The notes under the pieces were generated by a model. It did not search any database and was not told where the DNA came from. It was given only the letters and a program-made list of their open reading frames with translations. This document shows positions 1 through 6,151 of a stretch of 6,855 nt of DNA, piece after piece. The position numbers and the translations under genes are program-made. Within the stretch, counting starts at the first letter, position 1; each line of letters starts with the position of its first letter. The stretch is from an uncultured Bacteroidales bacterium (GTDB lineage: Bacteria > Bacteroidota > Bacteroidia > Bacteroidales > Bacteroidaceae): contig CALCHR010000139.1 of assembly GCA_937901185.1 (NCBI GenBank), positions 1-6,855 on the forward strand, in the 5' to 3' direction.

Positions 1-768
1 CAGCAGGCGTTCTGCCAGAGCTTGCAGTTCCATGTCGAGGCCCAAGGTAAGGTTCTTGCCGGGTACGGAGGCTTTGTCGTACTTACCGTTTTGATAGTGC
101 CCTTGGTTGCGGCCGTATACGTCTCGCAGCATGATGCGTATCCCTTTTTCGCCGCGCAGATATTTTTCGTAGGAGCATTCCACTCCGAGTTTTCCGATGT
201 GGTCGCCGCTCTTGTAGTAGTCGTCCTTTTTTATATCCTGTTCGCTTACTTCGCCCACGTCGCCCAGAATGTGCGCTCCCATGCCTTCTGCGTAGTGGCG
301 GATGGAGCGTTTTTCTGCGGAGAAGCCTTTGAAGCGGAAGAGTTTCTCTCGGAAGACGGAAAACTCTTCAGCGGGAATCTGGCTCATAAAGAGTTGGGGC
401 GTGAAGCGCGAGTAGCCGGGATTTTTTCTGCGGTCCTTCAATTCGGCCATGCGCTGTATGTAATACTCTTTGGTGATGCCCACGGTCTGACAGAAGTCGA
501 GGGTGTCCACGCCGCGTTGGTCGTTCATCACCACAAGGATGTTGTACGACGGTTCGTTGTATACGAGCAAGCGTCCTTTGCGGTCGGTAATCAGGCCGCG
601 AGAGGGGTATTGGATTTCTTTGCGGAAGGCATTGGAGTCGGCGTTCTTCTTATAGTCGTCGCTCATCACTTGCAGCATGAACAGGCGCACGAGAAAGACT
701 ACAACGATGAGCACGGCGATGCCACCGATGACAAACTTGCGGTTATCAAAATTTTGTTTGTAGGCCAT
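1..768 (-). CDS. mrdA: Penicillin-binding protein 2, N-terminal 256 residues (cut by left edge)
   Basis: This is the class B transpeptidase of the Rod complex, which cross-links peptidoglycan during lateral wall growth. It is anchored in the inner membrane with its catalytic part in the periplasm. I translated it by hand from an ATG at 768; the frame stays open to base 1. Residues 1-11 are cytoplasmic and about 12-33 form one hydrophobic helix. The PBP dimerisation (pedestal) region follows: SRGLITDRKGRLL at 56-68, AHILGDVGEV at 165-174, and SGDHIGKLGVECSYEKYLRG at 187-206. The SxxK, SxN and KTG active-site motifs lie beyond the window edge, so catalytic competence cannot be judged. The mreD stop codon is only 3 bases upstream, which implies co-transcription and probable translational coupling. 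FtsI/PBP3 is the alternative class B enzyme, but the mreBCD context and this pedestal favour PBP2. rodA usually follows this gene in relatives (family knowledge, not visible here). Confidence 0.96.
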   Translation of the reverse strand, partial: MAYKQNFDNRKFVIGGIAVLIVVVFLVRLFMLQVMSDDYKKNADSNAFRKEIQYPSRGLITDRKGRLLVYNEPSYNILVVMNDQRGVDTLDFCQTVGITKEYYIQRMAELKDRRKNPGYSRFTPQLFMSQIPAEEFSVFREKLFRFKGFSAEKRSIRHYAEGMGAHILGDVGEVSEQDIKKDDYYKSGDHIGKLGVECSYEKYLRGEKGIRIMLRDVYGRNQGHYQNGKYDKASVPGKNLTLGLDMELQALAERLL

Positions 769-771
769 GGA

Positions 772-1287
772 CTATTTTTTCTGGCTGCTGTTGCGGAGGA
801 GCTCCATGGCGGCGATGAAGAGGAATGTAAGCACCGAACTGCCGCAGATGTTGACGAGCAGCGCGTTCCAGTTGTGGAAGGAAAAATATTCGATGCAGAA
901 GAAGGCTATGGTGTTGATTACCACGCTGCAGATGGCTAGGCGCAGAAAGCCGCTCCATTCCATGCTGCGCACGGAGGGGATGAAGGTTTCGTTTTCCCTG
1001 TCGGCGGGCGAGAAGAAGCTCACCAGTGGCGGCACGAGCAGTCCGCTCAAGCACATTGAGGCGGCGGCCATGCCGGGGGTGTTGCTGAAAATGTCGATGC
1101 TCATGCCCAGGAGAAAGCCTGTAAAGACATAGGCCCAGCGGGGAGTGGAACTGGGCAACAGCAGCAGGAAGTAGACGTAGGGCATCGGGGTGGCATAGCC
1201 GAAGATGTGGATGTGGTTGAAGACAAGCACCTGCAGGAAGAGCAGGAGCAGGAACCATCCGATGCGGGAGAGTAGCGTCTGTAGCAT
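772..1287 (-). CDS. mreD: Rod shape-determining membrane protein MreD
   Basis: This is the small integral membrane component of the Rod elongation complex, which works with MreC and PBP2 in the inner membrane. The protein has 171 residues, normal for the family (about 160-180). Hydrophobic segments lie near residues 9-25, 32-47, 51-69, 73-93, 113-133 and 142-165. The family's loosely conserved glycine/aspartate motif appears as GMSIDIF at 61-67. The tail is short and basic (NSSQKK). Primary sequence conservation in MreD is low, so the call rests on size, topology, that motif and its place between mreC and mrdA. It starts 30 bases after the mreC stop with no strong Shine-Dalgarno sequence, and its TAG stop lies 3 bases before the mrdA ATG. 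An overlapping minus-strand frame (746-1258) and plus-strand frames here are shadows. Confidence 0.93.
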   Translation of the reverse strand: MLQTLLSRIGWFLLLLFLQVLVFNHIHIFGYATPMPYVYFLLLLPSSTPRWAYVFTGFLLGMSIDIFSNTPGMAAASMCLSGLLVPPLVSFFSPADRENETFIPSVRSMEWSGFLRLAICSVVINTIAFFCIEYFSFHNWNALLVNICGSSVLTFLFIAAMELLRNSSQKK

Positions 1288-1317
1288 AGTCTTAATCGGT
1301 GCTTAGGGAGAAGTGGC

Positions 1318-2172
1318 TCAGGGGTGGTTGTCGTTAGCGGCTTGTTTGTAGAGCTTGTCTATTTCTGCCTTGTAGGGGGTAGCCACTACGCTGACGTTGC
1401 GCAGATTGGCAAAGTCGGTGCTGAGTTGCACATCGAGTTTATAGGACTGTCCGTCGGAGGAGTTGTGGATGCCACTGACGCGACCTACGAAGATGCCGGG
1501 CGGGAATACGGAGGAATAGCCACTGGTCTCGATATATTCGCCCTGCTTTATTTTTGCATAGCGGGGCACGTCGTCGAGCGAGGCTTGCAGCAGGTGGTTG
1601 CCGTCCCATTGCAGGTAGCCGAAGTAGCGTTGTCCGCGGATGCGGCAGCTGATGCTTGATTTCTGGTTGGTCACGGGCAGCACGAGCGAGTAGTGCGGTC
1701 CGGTGAGGTAAACGATGCCCACTACACCGCCGCCGCCCACTACGCCCATTTCGGCTTTCACACCGTCCAGTTCGCCGCGGTCGATTACGAGGTAGTTGTT
1801 GGTGCGCTTCAGGCTGTTAGACACCACGGTTGCCGGAATGAGGTCGTAGCCCTCCAGTTGCTTGCTGACGTAGCGTTCGGTATGGGTGCTGTCGTAGCGA
1901 GCTGTGAAGAGCGCTTCGCGCAGGGCATTGACTTCGCTCTGCAGGCGGATGTTTTCCTCGTTGAGGTGTTGGTTCACCTGTTGCAGGTTCAGGTAGGAGA
2001 TGGTGTTGGTGTAGATGCTGTTGATGCGTGCCACGGTTGAGTTGGCCGAACTGAACCACACACTGCCTTGATAGCTGTTGAAGCGGAACAGCATAAACAG
2101 GCTGACGCCTTCCAGCAGCAGGAAGAGGAAGACGTAGTTGTATTTGTGTAGGAAGTCGAGCAGGTAGCGCAT
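1318..2172 (-). CDS. mreC: Rod shape-determining protein MreC
   Basis: MreC is a bitopic inner-membrane protein whose periplasmic part scaffolds and activates the elongasome, linking MreB to PBP2 and RodA. The protein has 284 residues, typical of the family. There is a short cytoplasmic N terminus, one transmembrane helix at about residues 13-31, then a likely coiled coil at about 62-95 (repeated N, L, E and Q, for example NEENIRLQSEVNAL). The two beta domains follow. Family signatures are NNYLVIDRGELDGV (125-138), the glycine-rich VVGGGGVVGIV (144-154) and FPPGIFVGRV (223-232). The ATG at 2172 puts the transmembrane segment at the usual place and has a purine-rich AAGAAG a few bases upstream. 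It is separated from mreB by 117 bases holding a large hairpin, the widest gap among the cell-shape genes, so its level relative to MreB may be set post-transcriptionally (inference). Confidence 0.97.
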   Translation of the reverse strand: MRYLLDFLHKYNYVFLFLLLEGVSLFMLFRFNSYQGSVWFSSANSTVARINSIYTNTISYLNLQQVNQHLNEENIRLQSEVNALREALFTARYDSTHTERYVSKQLEGYDLIPATVVSNSLKRTNNYLVIDRGELDGVKAEMGVVGGGGVVGIVYLTGPHYSLVLPVTNQKSSISCRIRGQRYFGYLQWDGNHLLQASLDDVPRYAKIKQGEYIETSGYSSVFPPGIFVGRVSGIHNSSDGQSYKLDVQLSTDFANLRNVSVVATPYKAEIDKLYKQAANDNHP

Positions 2173-2192
2173 AGCAGCTTCTTATTTAGTAT

Positions 2193-2257
2193 CAATGTGC
2201 TAATGTGTATGGGAGGCTTCGGGGTGGAAGCGGTCTCCTATTTACATTAGCACATTG
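2193..2257 (-). other. 65-nt near-perfect hairpin between mreB and mreC
   Basis: The arms 2193-2206 and 2244-2257 (CAATGTGCTAATGT and its exact complement) make a perfect 14-bp stem. Pairing resumes inside at 2209-2215 with 2235-2241 (one G-U-type pair), and then at GCTTC 2216-2220 with GAAGC 2227-2231, leaving a 6-nt loop and a 3-nt bulge. In the transcribed (minus) direction no U-tract follows, so it is not a classical terminator. It ends about 20 nt before the mreC start codon and could act as an RNA processing, stability or translation-control element, or be a dispersed palindromic intergenic repeat. Confidence 0.8.
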
Positions 2258-2260
2258 GTC

Positions 2261-2276
2261 AGCGCAAAGGTGCGCT
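2261..2276 (-). promoter_or_regulatory. Small perfect hairpin overlapping a -7-like sequence
   Basis: AGCGCA, a 4-nt loop, then TGCGCT form a 6-bp perfect stem just after the mreB stop. Read on the minus strand the same bases contain CACCTTTG, a 7-of-8 match to the Bacteroidetes -7 element TAnnTTTG. No -33 TTTG lies at the right distance, so an internal mreC promoter here is only a possibility. Confidence 0.3.
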
Positions 2277-2289
2277 TAGCACATAGTTT

Positions 2290-3324
2290 TTATCGGATGA
2301 GGAAGGAATAGTCTTCCACCTTTTTCAGGGCGATGCCTGTACCGCGTGCCACGCAGAGCAGCGGGTCTTCTGCTACGTGGAAGGGGATATTGATTTTTGC
2401 GGTGAGGCGTTTGTCGAGTCCGCGCAAGAGGGCGCCGCCGCCGGTGAGGTAGATGCCGTTCTTTACGATGTCGGCATAGAGTTCGGGCGGGGTTTTCTCC
2501 AAGGCGTTGAGCACGGCGATTTCTATCTTAGCAATAGATTTTTCGAGGCAGTGGGCTATTTCCTGGTAGCATACGGGCACCTTCATGGGGAGGCCTGTGA
2601 TGCGGTTCGGACCACACACTTCGTATTTCTCTGGTTCGTTTTCTCCCAGGTCGGTAAGGGCAGAGCCTACGTTGATTTTGATACGCTCGGCCATGCGCTC
2701 GCTGACTTTTACGTTGTGTTGGCGGCTCATGTATTCCTGGATGTCGGAGTTGAAGTCGTCGCCGGCCATTTTGATGGAGTTATTGGAGACGATGCCTCCG
2801 AGGGAGATGACGGCGATTTCTGTGGTACCACCGCCTATGTCCACAATCATGTTACCTTCCGGAGCTTCTACGTCGAGGCCGATACCTATGGCTGCGGCCA
2901 TTGGTTCGAAGATCATGTAGATGTCGCGGCCGCCGGCGTGCTCGGCAGAGTCGCGCACGGCACGCAGGTCTACGTCGGTCGAACCGCTGGGCACGCCGAT
3001 GACCATGCGCAGCGAGGGTGAGAAGAGGCGACGGCCTTTGTGGGCCATGTTGATAAGTCCGCGCAGCATCTGTTCGCAAGCGTTGAAGTCGGCTATCACG
3101 CCGTCGTGGAGCGGGCGGATGACGCGCATCTTTTCATTGTGCTTCTCGTACATCAGCTTGGCCTTTTGACCCACGGCAATCATCTTGTCGGTGTGGCGGT
3201 CGAGGGCTACGACTGAAGGCTCGGCGAGGACGATTTCTCCGTCGTCGATGATGATGGTGTTGGCCGTTCCGAGGTCGATGGCCAACTCTTGTGTGAACGA
3301 AAAGAATTTGGAGAATATACCCAT
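2290..3324 (-). CDS. mreB: Rod shape-determining actin homologue MreB
   Basis: MreB is the bacterial actin. It binds ATP, forms antiparallel filaments on the inner face of the cytoplasmic membrane, and steers the Rod synthesis machinery. The protein has 344 residues, the normal length. Actin-fold nucleotide-binding motifs are all present: phosphate-1 AIDLGTANT at 15-23, VIGVPSG at 108-114, FEPMAAAIG at 139-147 with the Glu expected for ATP hydrolysis, phosphate-2 VDIGGGTTEI at 161-170, and the adenosine loop LTGGGALLRGL at 293-303. The N terminus (MGIFSKFFSFTQE) is partly hydrophobic and may contact the membrane. The ATG at 3324 gives the family's usual start. It lies 39 bases after the purH stop with no terminator between, so it probably shares the purH transcript. 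MreB implies a rod or ovoid cell. The call is essentially certain. Confidence 0.99.
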   Translation of the reverse strand: MGIFSKFFSFTQELAIDLGTANTIIIDDGEIVLAEPSVVALDRHTDKMIAVGQKAKLMYEKHNEKMRVIRPLHDGVIADFNACEQMLRGLINMAHKGRRLFSPSLRMVIGVPSGSTDVDLRAVRDSAEHAGGRDIYMIFEPMAAAIGIGLDVEAPEGNMIVDIGGGTTEIAVISLGGIVSNNSIKMAGDDFNSDIQEYMSRQHNVKVSERMAERIKINVGSALTDLGENEPEKYEVCGPNRITGLPMKVPVCYQEIAHCLEKSIAKIEIAVLNALEKTPPELYADIVKNGIYLTGGGALLRGLDKRLTAKINIPFHVAEDPLLCVARGTGIALKKVEDYSFLIR

Positions 3325-3363
3325 TGTTGTGTATGTGCTAAAGCGTTATTTGCGAGTGACGGA

Positions 3364-3960
3364 TTAGAGACTCTCAAACCAGTTGTGGATAGCGGTGTCG
3401 TAGTGGCTGCTCACACCGAAGGCCTTGCTGGCAAACCAGCGGCGTTCGTCCAGCGTGGTAGCGGCGCCTTGCTTCTTCACAATCTCGAGCAGAGGGGTGT
3501 ATTCTGCCTTGGAGGGTACGATCACTACGTCGTTGAAGTTCTTGGCTCCGGCGCGGATGAGAGAGATGCCGCCTATGTCTATCTTCTCGATGATGTCGGC
3601 CTGGCTGGCGCCTGAGGCTACGGTTTGCTCGAAGGGATAGAGGTCTACGATGACGAGGTCTATTTCAGGGATTTCATATTGAGCCATCTGTGCCTGGTCT
3701 TCGGCAAGGCTGCGACGACCGAGGATGCCTCCGAACACTTTGGGGTGGAGCGTCTTCACGCGGCCGCCAAGGATGGAGGGGTAGGATGTCACGTCTTCTA
3801 CCTTCTGGCAGGGGTAGCCGAGCGATTCGATAAACTCTTGTGTGCCACCGGTTGAGAGAAACTGCACACCTTCTTCATGCAGCTTGGCCAAGAGCTCGTC
3901 CAAGCCGTCTTTGTGGAAGACCGATACAAGGGCGGTCTTGATTTTTTTCATTTCTGACAT
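3364..3960 (-). CDS. purH: Stand-alone IMP cyclohydrolase (PurH N-terminal domain only)
   Basis: IMP cyclohydrolase closes the ring of FAICAR to give IMP, the last step of purine synthesis, in the cytoplasm. The start chosen at 3960 gives 198 residues and places the perfect -7 element (3990-3997) upstream. An in-frame ATG at 4014 would lie upstream of the likely transcription start, and an ATG at 3951 is also possible. The MGS-like fold begins at KIKTALVSVFHKDGL. Diagnostic motifs are FLSTGGT, SILGGRVKTLHPKVFGGIL, DLYPFEQTV and IEKIDIGGISLIRAGAKN, so substrate-binding and catalytic Lys, Asp and Tyr positions known from PurH are kept. The oddity is that usual PurH is about 500-530 residues with a C-terminal AICAR transformylase domain. 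Here a TAA follows HYDTAIHNWFESL, right at the inter-domain boundary, and the 39 bases before mreB encode no remnant. AICAR formylation must come from another gene if the pathway is complete. Confidence 0.93.
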   Translation of the reverse strand: MSEMKKIKTALVSVFHKDGLDELLAKLHEEGVQFLSTGGTQEFIESLGYPCQKVEDVTSYPSILGGRVKTLHPKVFGGILGRRSLAEDQAQMAQYEIPEIDLVIVDLYPFEQTVASGASQADIIEKIDIGGISLIRAGAKNFNDVVIVPSKAEYTPLLEIVKKQGAATTLDERRWFASKAFGVSSHYDTAIHNWFESL

Positions 3961-3963
3961 GAT

Positions 3964-3979
3964 ATTTTTAGCTAAAAAT
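3964..3979. promoter_or_regulatory. 16-bp perfect palindrome in the purH leader
   Basis: ATTTTTAGCTAAAAAT is its own reverse complement. It ends 3 bases before the preferred purH ATG and lies downstream of the -7 element, so it occupies the place of the ribosome-binding site. It could be an operator for a dimeric repressor. In RNA it could fold only weakly, because it has almost no loop. The AT-rich setting makes chance occurrence possible. Confidence 0.4.
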
Positions 3980-3989
3980 TTTTCTGCTG

Positions 3990-3997
3990 CAAAGATA
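3990..3997 (-). promoter_or_regulatory. Bacteroidetes-type -7 promoter element of purH
   Basis: On the minus strand the bases read TATCTTTG, an exact match to the TAnnTTTG element recognised by the Bacteroidetes primary sigma factor. Transcription would start a few bases downstream, giving a leader of about 20-25 nt before the ATG at 3960. No clean TTTG is seen at the expected -33 distance. This element supports the start at 3960 over 4014 and is the best candidate promoter for the whole purH-mreBCD-mrdA transcript. Confidence 0.65.
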
Positions 3998-4096
3998 CGC
4001 AAAACCTCGGACATAACGGCCCATACCGGGTGCTTTTATTCTTTGTTTAGACTTGCGGTGGCAGATTTTTTTCTCTCTTGAGACTCTTATTTTTTC

Positions 4097-4230
4097 GCCT
4101 TTGTAACCGCTTGATTTTCAAGGGTCATTTTTGGGCATTTTTTAGGTAAAAGCTAGGTGAATTTCGGTAACTACTAGGAAAATTTCGGTAACTACTAAGA
4201 ACGCGAAAGTAACTACTAAGAAAACGGGGG
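4097..4230 (+). repeat. Repeat block 1: conserved head plus three 21-bp units
   Basis: The block opens with a 25-base head (4097-4121, starting GCCTTTGTAACC) that matches the head of block 2 at 24 of 25 bases. A variable stretch ending in CTAG (to 4156) follows, then three 21-bp units at 4157-4177, 4178-4198 and 4199-4219. The units end TACTAG, TACTAA and TACTAA and share the core GTAACTAC. A closing GAAAACGGGGG follows. The strand is arbitrary. By hand count the whole block aligns without gaps to block 2 at 96 of 134 bases. Confidence 0.88.
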
Positions 4231-4285
4231 TGATGTAGGGGATAAATCAGGTGGTTAGAGATTAGGGGTTAGGAAGTAGAAAATA

Positions 4286-4419
4286 GCCTTTGTAACCACT
4301 TGATTTTCAACACCTATTTTCGGCCGTTTCTTAGTAAACTTCTAGGAAAAACTCGGAGTTTACTAGGAAAAATTTGTAGTTTACTAAGAACGCCTAGAAA
4401 GCTACTAAGAAAAACGGGG
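4286..4419 (+). repeat. Repeat block 2: same layout, 189 bp further on
   Basis: The head is at 4286-4310, the variable stretch ends in CTAG at 4345, the three 21-bp units are at 4346-4366, 4367-4387 and 4388-4408, and the closing GAAAAACGGGG is at 4409-4419. As in block 1, the units end TACTAG, TACTAA and TACTAA and the third begins GAACGC. The whole block was therefore copied after the units formed. The unit core differs: units 1 and 2 carry AGTTTAC instead of GTAACTAC. An inverted copy, TAGTAAACT at 4332-4340, pairs exactly with AGTTTACTA at 4357-4365. Weaker similarity continues about 9 bases past the end. Confidence 0.88.
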
Positions 4420-4495
4420 TAATATAGGCACTTGCTCGAGGCTGTTTCTCTCATCTTTTTCTGTGGCCTCAGAGAGCGTGGTGAAGGTGCTTTTT

Positions 4496-6133
4496 TTAGT
4501 CGGCCAACTGCTTCGGGCAAAAGTGGAGGCCGGCTTGCTTGTAGTAGTGCGTCACGGGGCGCATGCGGCGGCGGAAGTCGGCAAAGTCGCGGCGCGCTTG
4601 CGGCGTCCAGCCTGCCTCGGCCACGGCTGCAAGGCGTGGCAGCAGGAGATACTCGAGCGTGGAGGGCTCGATGACCCATTCGGTCCAGAAGTTGGCCTGC
4701 ACGCCTTTGTAGTGGTGCAAGAGCGAGTCGGGCACGTTCTTGGCCGGGGCGTAGGCATACACGCGCTCCAGCGTTTCGTCGCCGTAGCCCTGCGTGGCCG
4801 GCTCGTCGGCGTCTTTGCTTTGGCGGCGGTTGATGTAGTAGGGAATCTGGGGCGAGAGAATGTTGTCGAAACCGCGGCGGGCAGCATCGAGGGCTGCACC
4901 GTCGGCACCAATCCAAGCCATGAAGGTGGCATCGCCCAAGGCTGAAGTGTTGCCGTGGAGCGCCTCGTTCCAGAAGATGAGGCGGCGCTGCTCGGCCTGC
5001 GGTTTGGCGGCTATGTGGTCCTGCACCTGTTTGTAGAAGTGGGTTTGCAGGTCGCGCCATTTCTCCGAACCAATCTCTTTGAGCAACGCCTGGCATTGGG
5101 CATTTCGCTCCCACTTGTAGGTGGGACATTCGTCGCCGCCCAGGTGGATGTAGCCGAAGGGGAAGAGCGCTGTCAGTTCGTCGACCACGTCCTTCGTAAA
5201 CTGCAATGCTGCGGGCGCAGCCACGTTCATCACGTCGGCCGATACGCCTTGGCCCACCCAGACGTAGTGGGGATTTTCGGGGTCGCAACTCAGTTCGGGA
5301 TAAGCCGCCAGCGCCGCCTGGAAGTGGCCGGGCATGTCTATCTCGGGCAGGATTTCGATGAAGCGCTCGCGGGCATAGGCCACAATCTCGCGTACATCGT
5401 CCTGAGAGTAGTAGCCGCCGTAGTGGAGCGTATCGGCTTTCACCTCGCCCCATGGCAGTACGCGGCTCTTGCGCCAGGCGCCCACGGAGGTGAGGCGGGG
5501 ATATTTCTTAATCTCAATGCGCCAACCCTGGTCCTCTGTCAGGTGCCAATGGAAGCGGTTCATCTTGTGGGCGGCCATCACGTCGAGCACGCGCATCACC
5601 TCTTCCTTGCCGAAGAAGTGGCGACCCTCGTCGAGCATAAAGCCGCGCCACTCGAAACGGGGCGCATCGGCTATGCGGACTTGGGGCACACGTACGGCCT
5701 GCAATGTGCTGTCGGCCACGCCGGCCATCACGTTGGCAGGCATCAGCTGCTTCAGCGTCTGCAAGGCGTAGAAGAATCCGGCAGGACGACTGGCGTGGAC
5801 GGTAATGCCCTTGGCCCCTACTTCCAGACGATAGGCCTCTGCGCCCAGCTGCTCGTCGAGCAAGAGGCGGATGTTGGCCTTGCGCTGGCGTTTCTCGCTG
5901 CGAAAGCAAAGGCCCGTGGTGCGCTCTACCTCGTGGGCAAAACGGGCGGCCACTTTATGGATGCTGTCGCCGGCATAGCGCGGGCAGAAAATCTTGGAGG
6001 TGGTGGGTAATTGATAGTGGCCCTGGCCCATTTCCACTTGAACGGGAAGGGGCACAAGGGGCAATTCTTCGCTGCGGAGGCTGCCTGAAAACAAAGCAAG
6101 CACCAGGCATAGAAACAAAGTCTTTCTCATCAT
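4496..6133 (-). CDS. Exported beta-N-acetylhexosaminidase, glycoside hydrolase family 20
   Basis: This exo-enzyme removes terminal GlcNAc or GalNAc from glycan chains by substrate-assisted catalysis, in which the substrate's acetamido group is the nucleophile. The protein has 545 residues. Residues 1-21 form a signal peptide (MMRKTLFLCLVLALF core, cut near SLRS-EE) with no lipobox cysteine, so it is probably periplasmic or secreted. Residues of about 24-150 form the GH20b alpha/beta domain, and about 158-525 the catalytic barrel. Barrel motifs are GFMLDEGRHF (164-173, with the substrate-binding Arg), HWHLTEDQGW (195-204), EIDMPGH (264-270) and HLGGDECP (330-337). The catalytic Asp-Glu pair is D334-E335. 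Aromatic pocket residues include FWNEAL and NFWTEW (481-486). It ends soon after the barrel and lacks the extra C-terminal domains of many Bacteroides homologues. Substrate could be mucin or N-glycans, chitooligosaccharides or wall fragments; sequence alone does not decide. It starts 18 bases after the upstream terminator. Confidence 0.97.
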   Translation of the reverse strand: MMRKTLFLCLVLALFSGSLRSEELPLVPLPVQVEMGQGHYQLPTTSKIFCPRYAGDSIHKVAARFAHEVERTTGLCFRSEKRQRKANIRLLLDEQLGAEAYRLEVGAKGITVHASRPAGFFYALQTLKQLMPANVMAGVADSTLQAVRVPQVRIADAPRFEWRGFMLDEGRHFFGKEEVMRVLDVMAAHKMNRFHWHLTEDQGWRIEIKKYPRLTSVGAWRKSRVLPWGEVKADTLHYGGYYSQDDVREIVAYARERFIEILPEIDMPGHFQAALAAYPELSCDPENPHYVWVGQGVSADVMNVAAPAALQFTKDVVDELTALFPFGYIHLGGDECPTYKWERNAQCQALLKEIGSEKWRDLQTHFYKQVQDHIAAKPQAEQRRLIFWNEALHGNTSALGDATFMAWIGADGAALDAARRGFDNILSPQIPYYINRRQSKDADEPATQGYGDETLERVYAYAPAKNVPDSLLHHYKGVQANFWTEWVIEPSTLEYLLLPRLAAVAEAGWTPQARRDFADFRRRMRPVTHYYKQAGLHFCPKQLAD

Positions 6134-6151
6134 GGATATAAGGACTGATAC

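Larger units (their letters stand above)
3998..4495. other. Gene-free AT-rich intergenic region
   Basis: About 500 bases between the GH20 stop and the purH promoter contain no credible gene on either strand. They hold two repeat blocks (4097-4230 and 4286-4419). A G/T-rich spacer around 4250-4274 carries three GTTAG/GATTAG-like words. T-rich stretches lie near 4064-4096 and 4488-4497. No convincing intrinsic terminator for the GH20 gene is visible. A 5-bp inverted pair (4438-4442 with 4466-4470) is too weak and lacks a U-tract. Confidence 0.75.

Noticed and set aside
22..939. 305-codon open frame on the plus strand
   Set aside because: It is antisense to mrdA and mreD, both of which have clear family motifs. 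Its own translation shows no recognisable domain and has shadow-like composition.
2193..2257. Intrinsic terminator after mreB
   Set aside because: No U-tract follows the stem in the transcribed direction, and the downstream Rod genes have no obvious promoter of their own.
3961..4014. Extension of purH to the upstream ATG at 4014
   Set aside because: The extra 18 residues precede the conserved start of the fold and would place the ATG upstream of the perfect -7 element at 3990-3997.
4097..4419. CRISPR array
   Set aside because: The 21-bp units are directly abutting with no unique spacers and are diverged. No cas gene is present in the window.
4438..4470. Terminator for the GH20 gene
   Set aside because: Only a 5-bp inverted pair with a 23-nt loop and no U-tract could be found.
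4314..5453. 379-codon minus-strand frame overlapping the GH20 gene and running into the repeat blocks
   Set aside because: It is in another frame of the GH20 gene, with an Arg/Pro/Leu-rich translation. Its C-terminal part simply translates the 21-bp repeats.
4955..6010. 351-codon open frame on the plus strand
   Set aside because: It is fully antisense to the GH20 gene, which has intact catalytic motifs. GC-rich codon use on one strand often leaves the opposite strand open.
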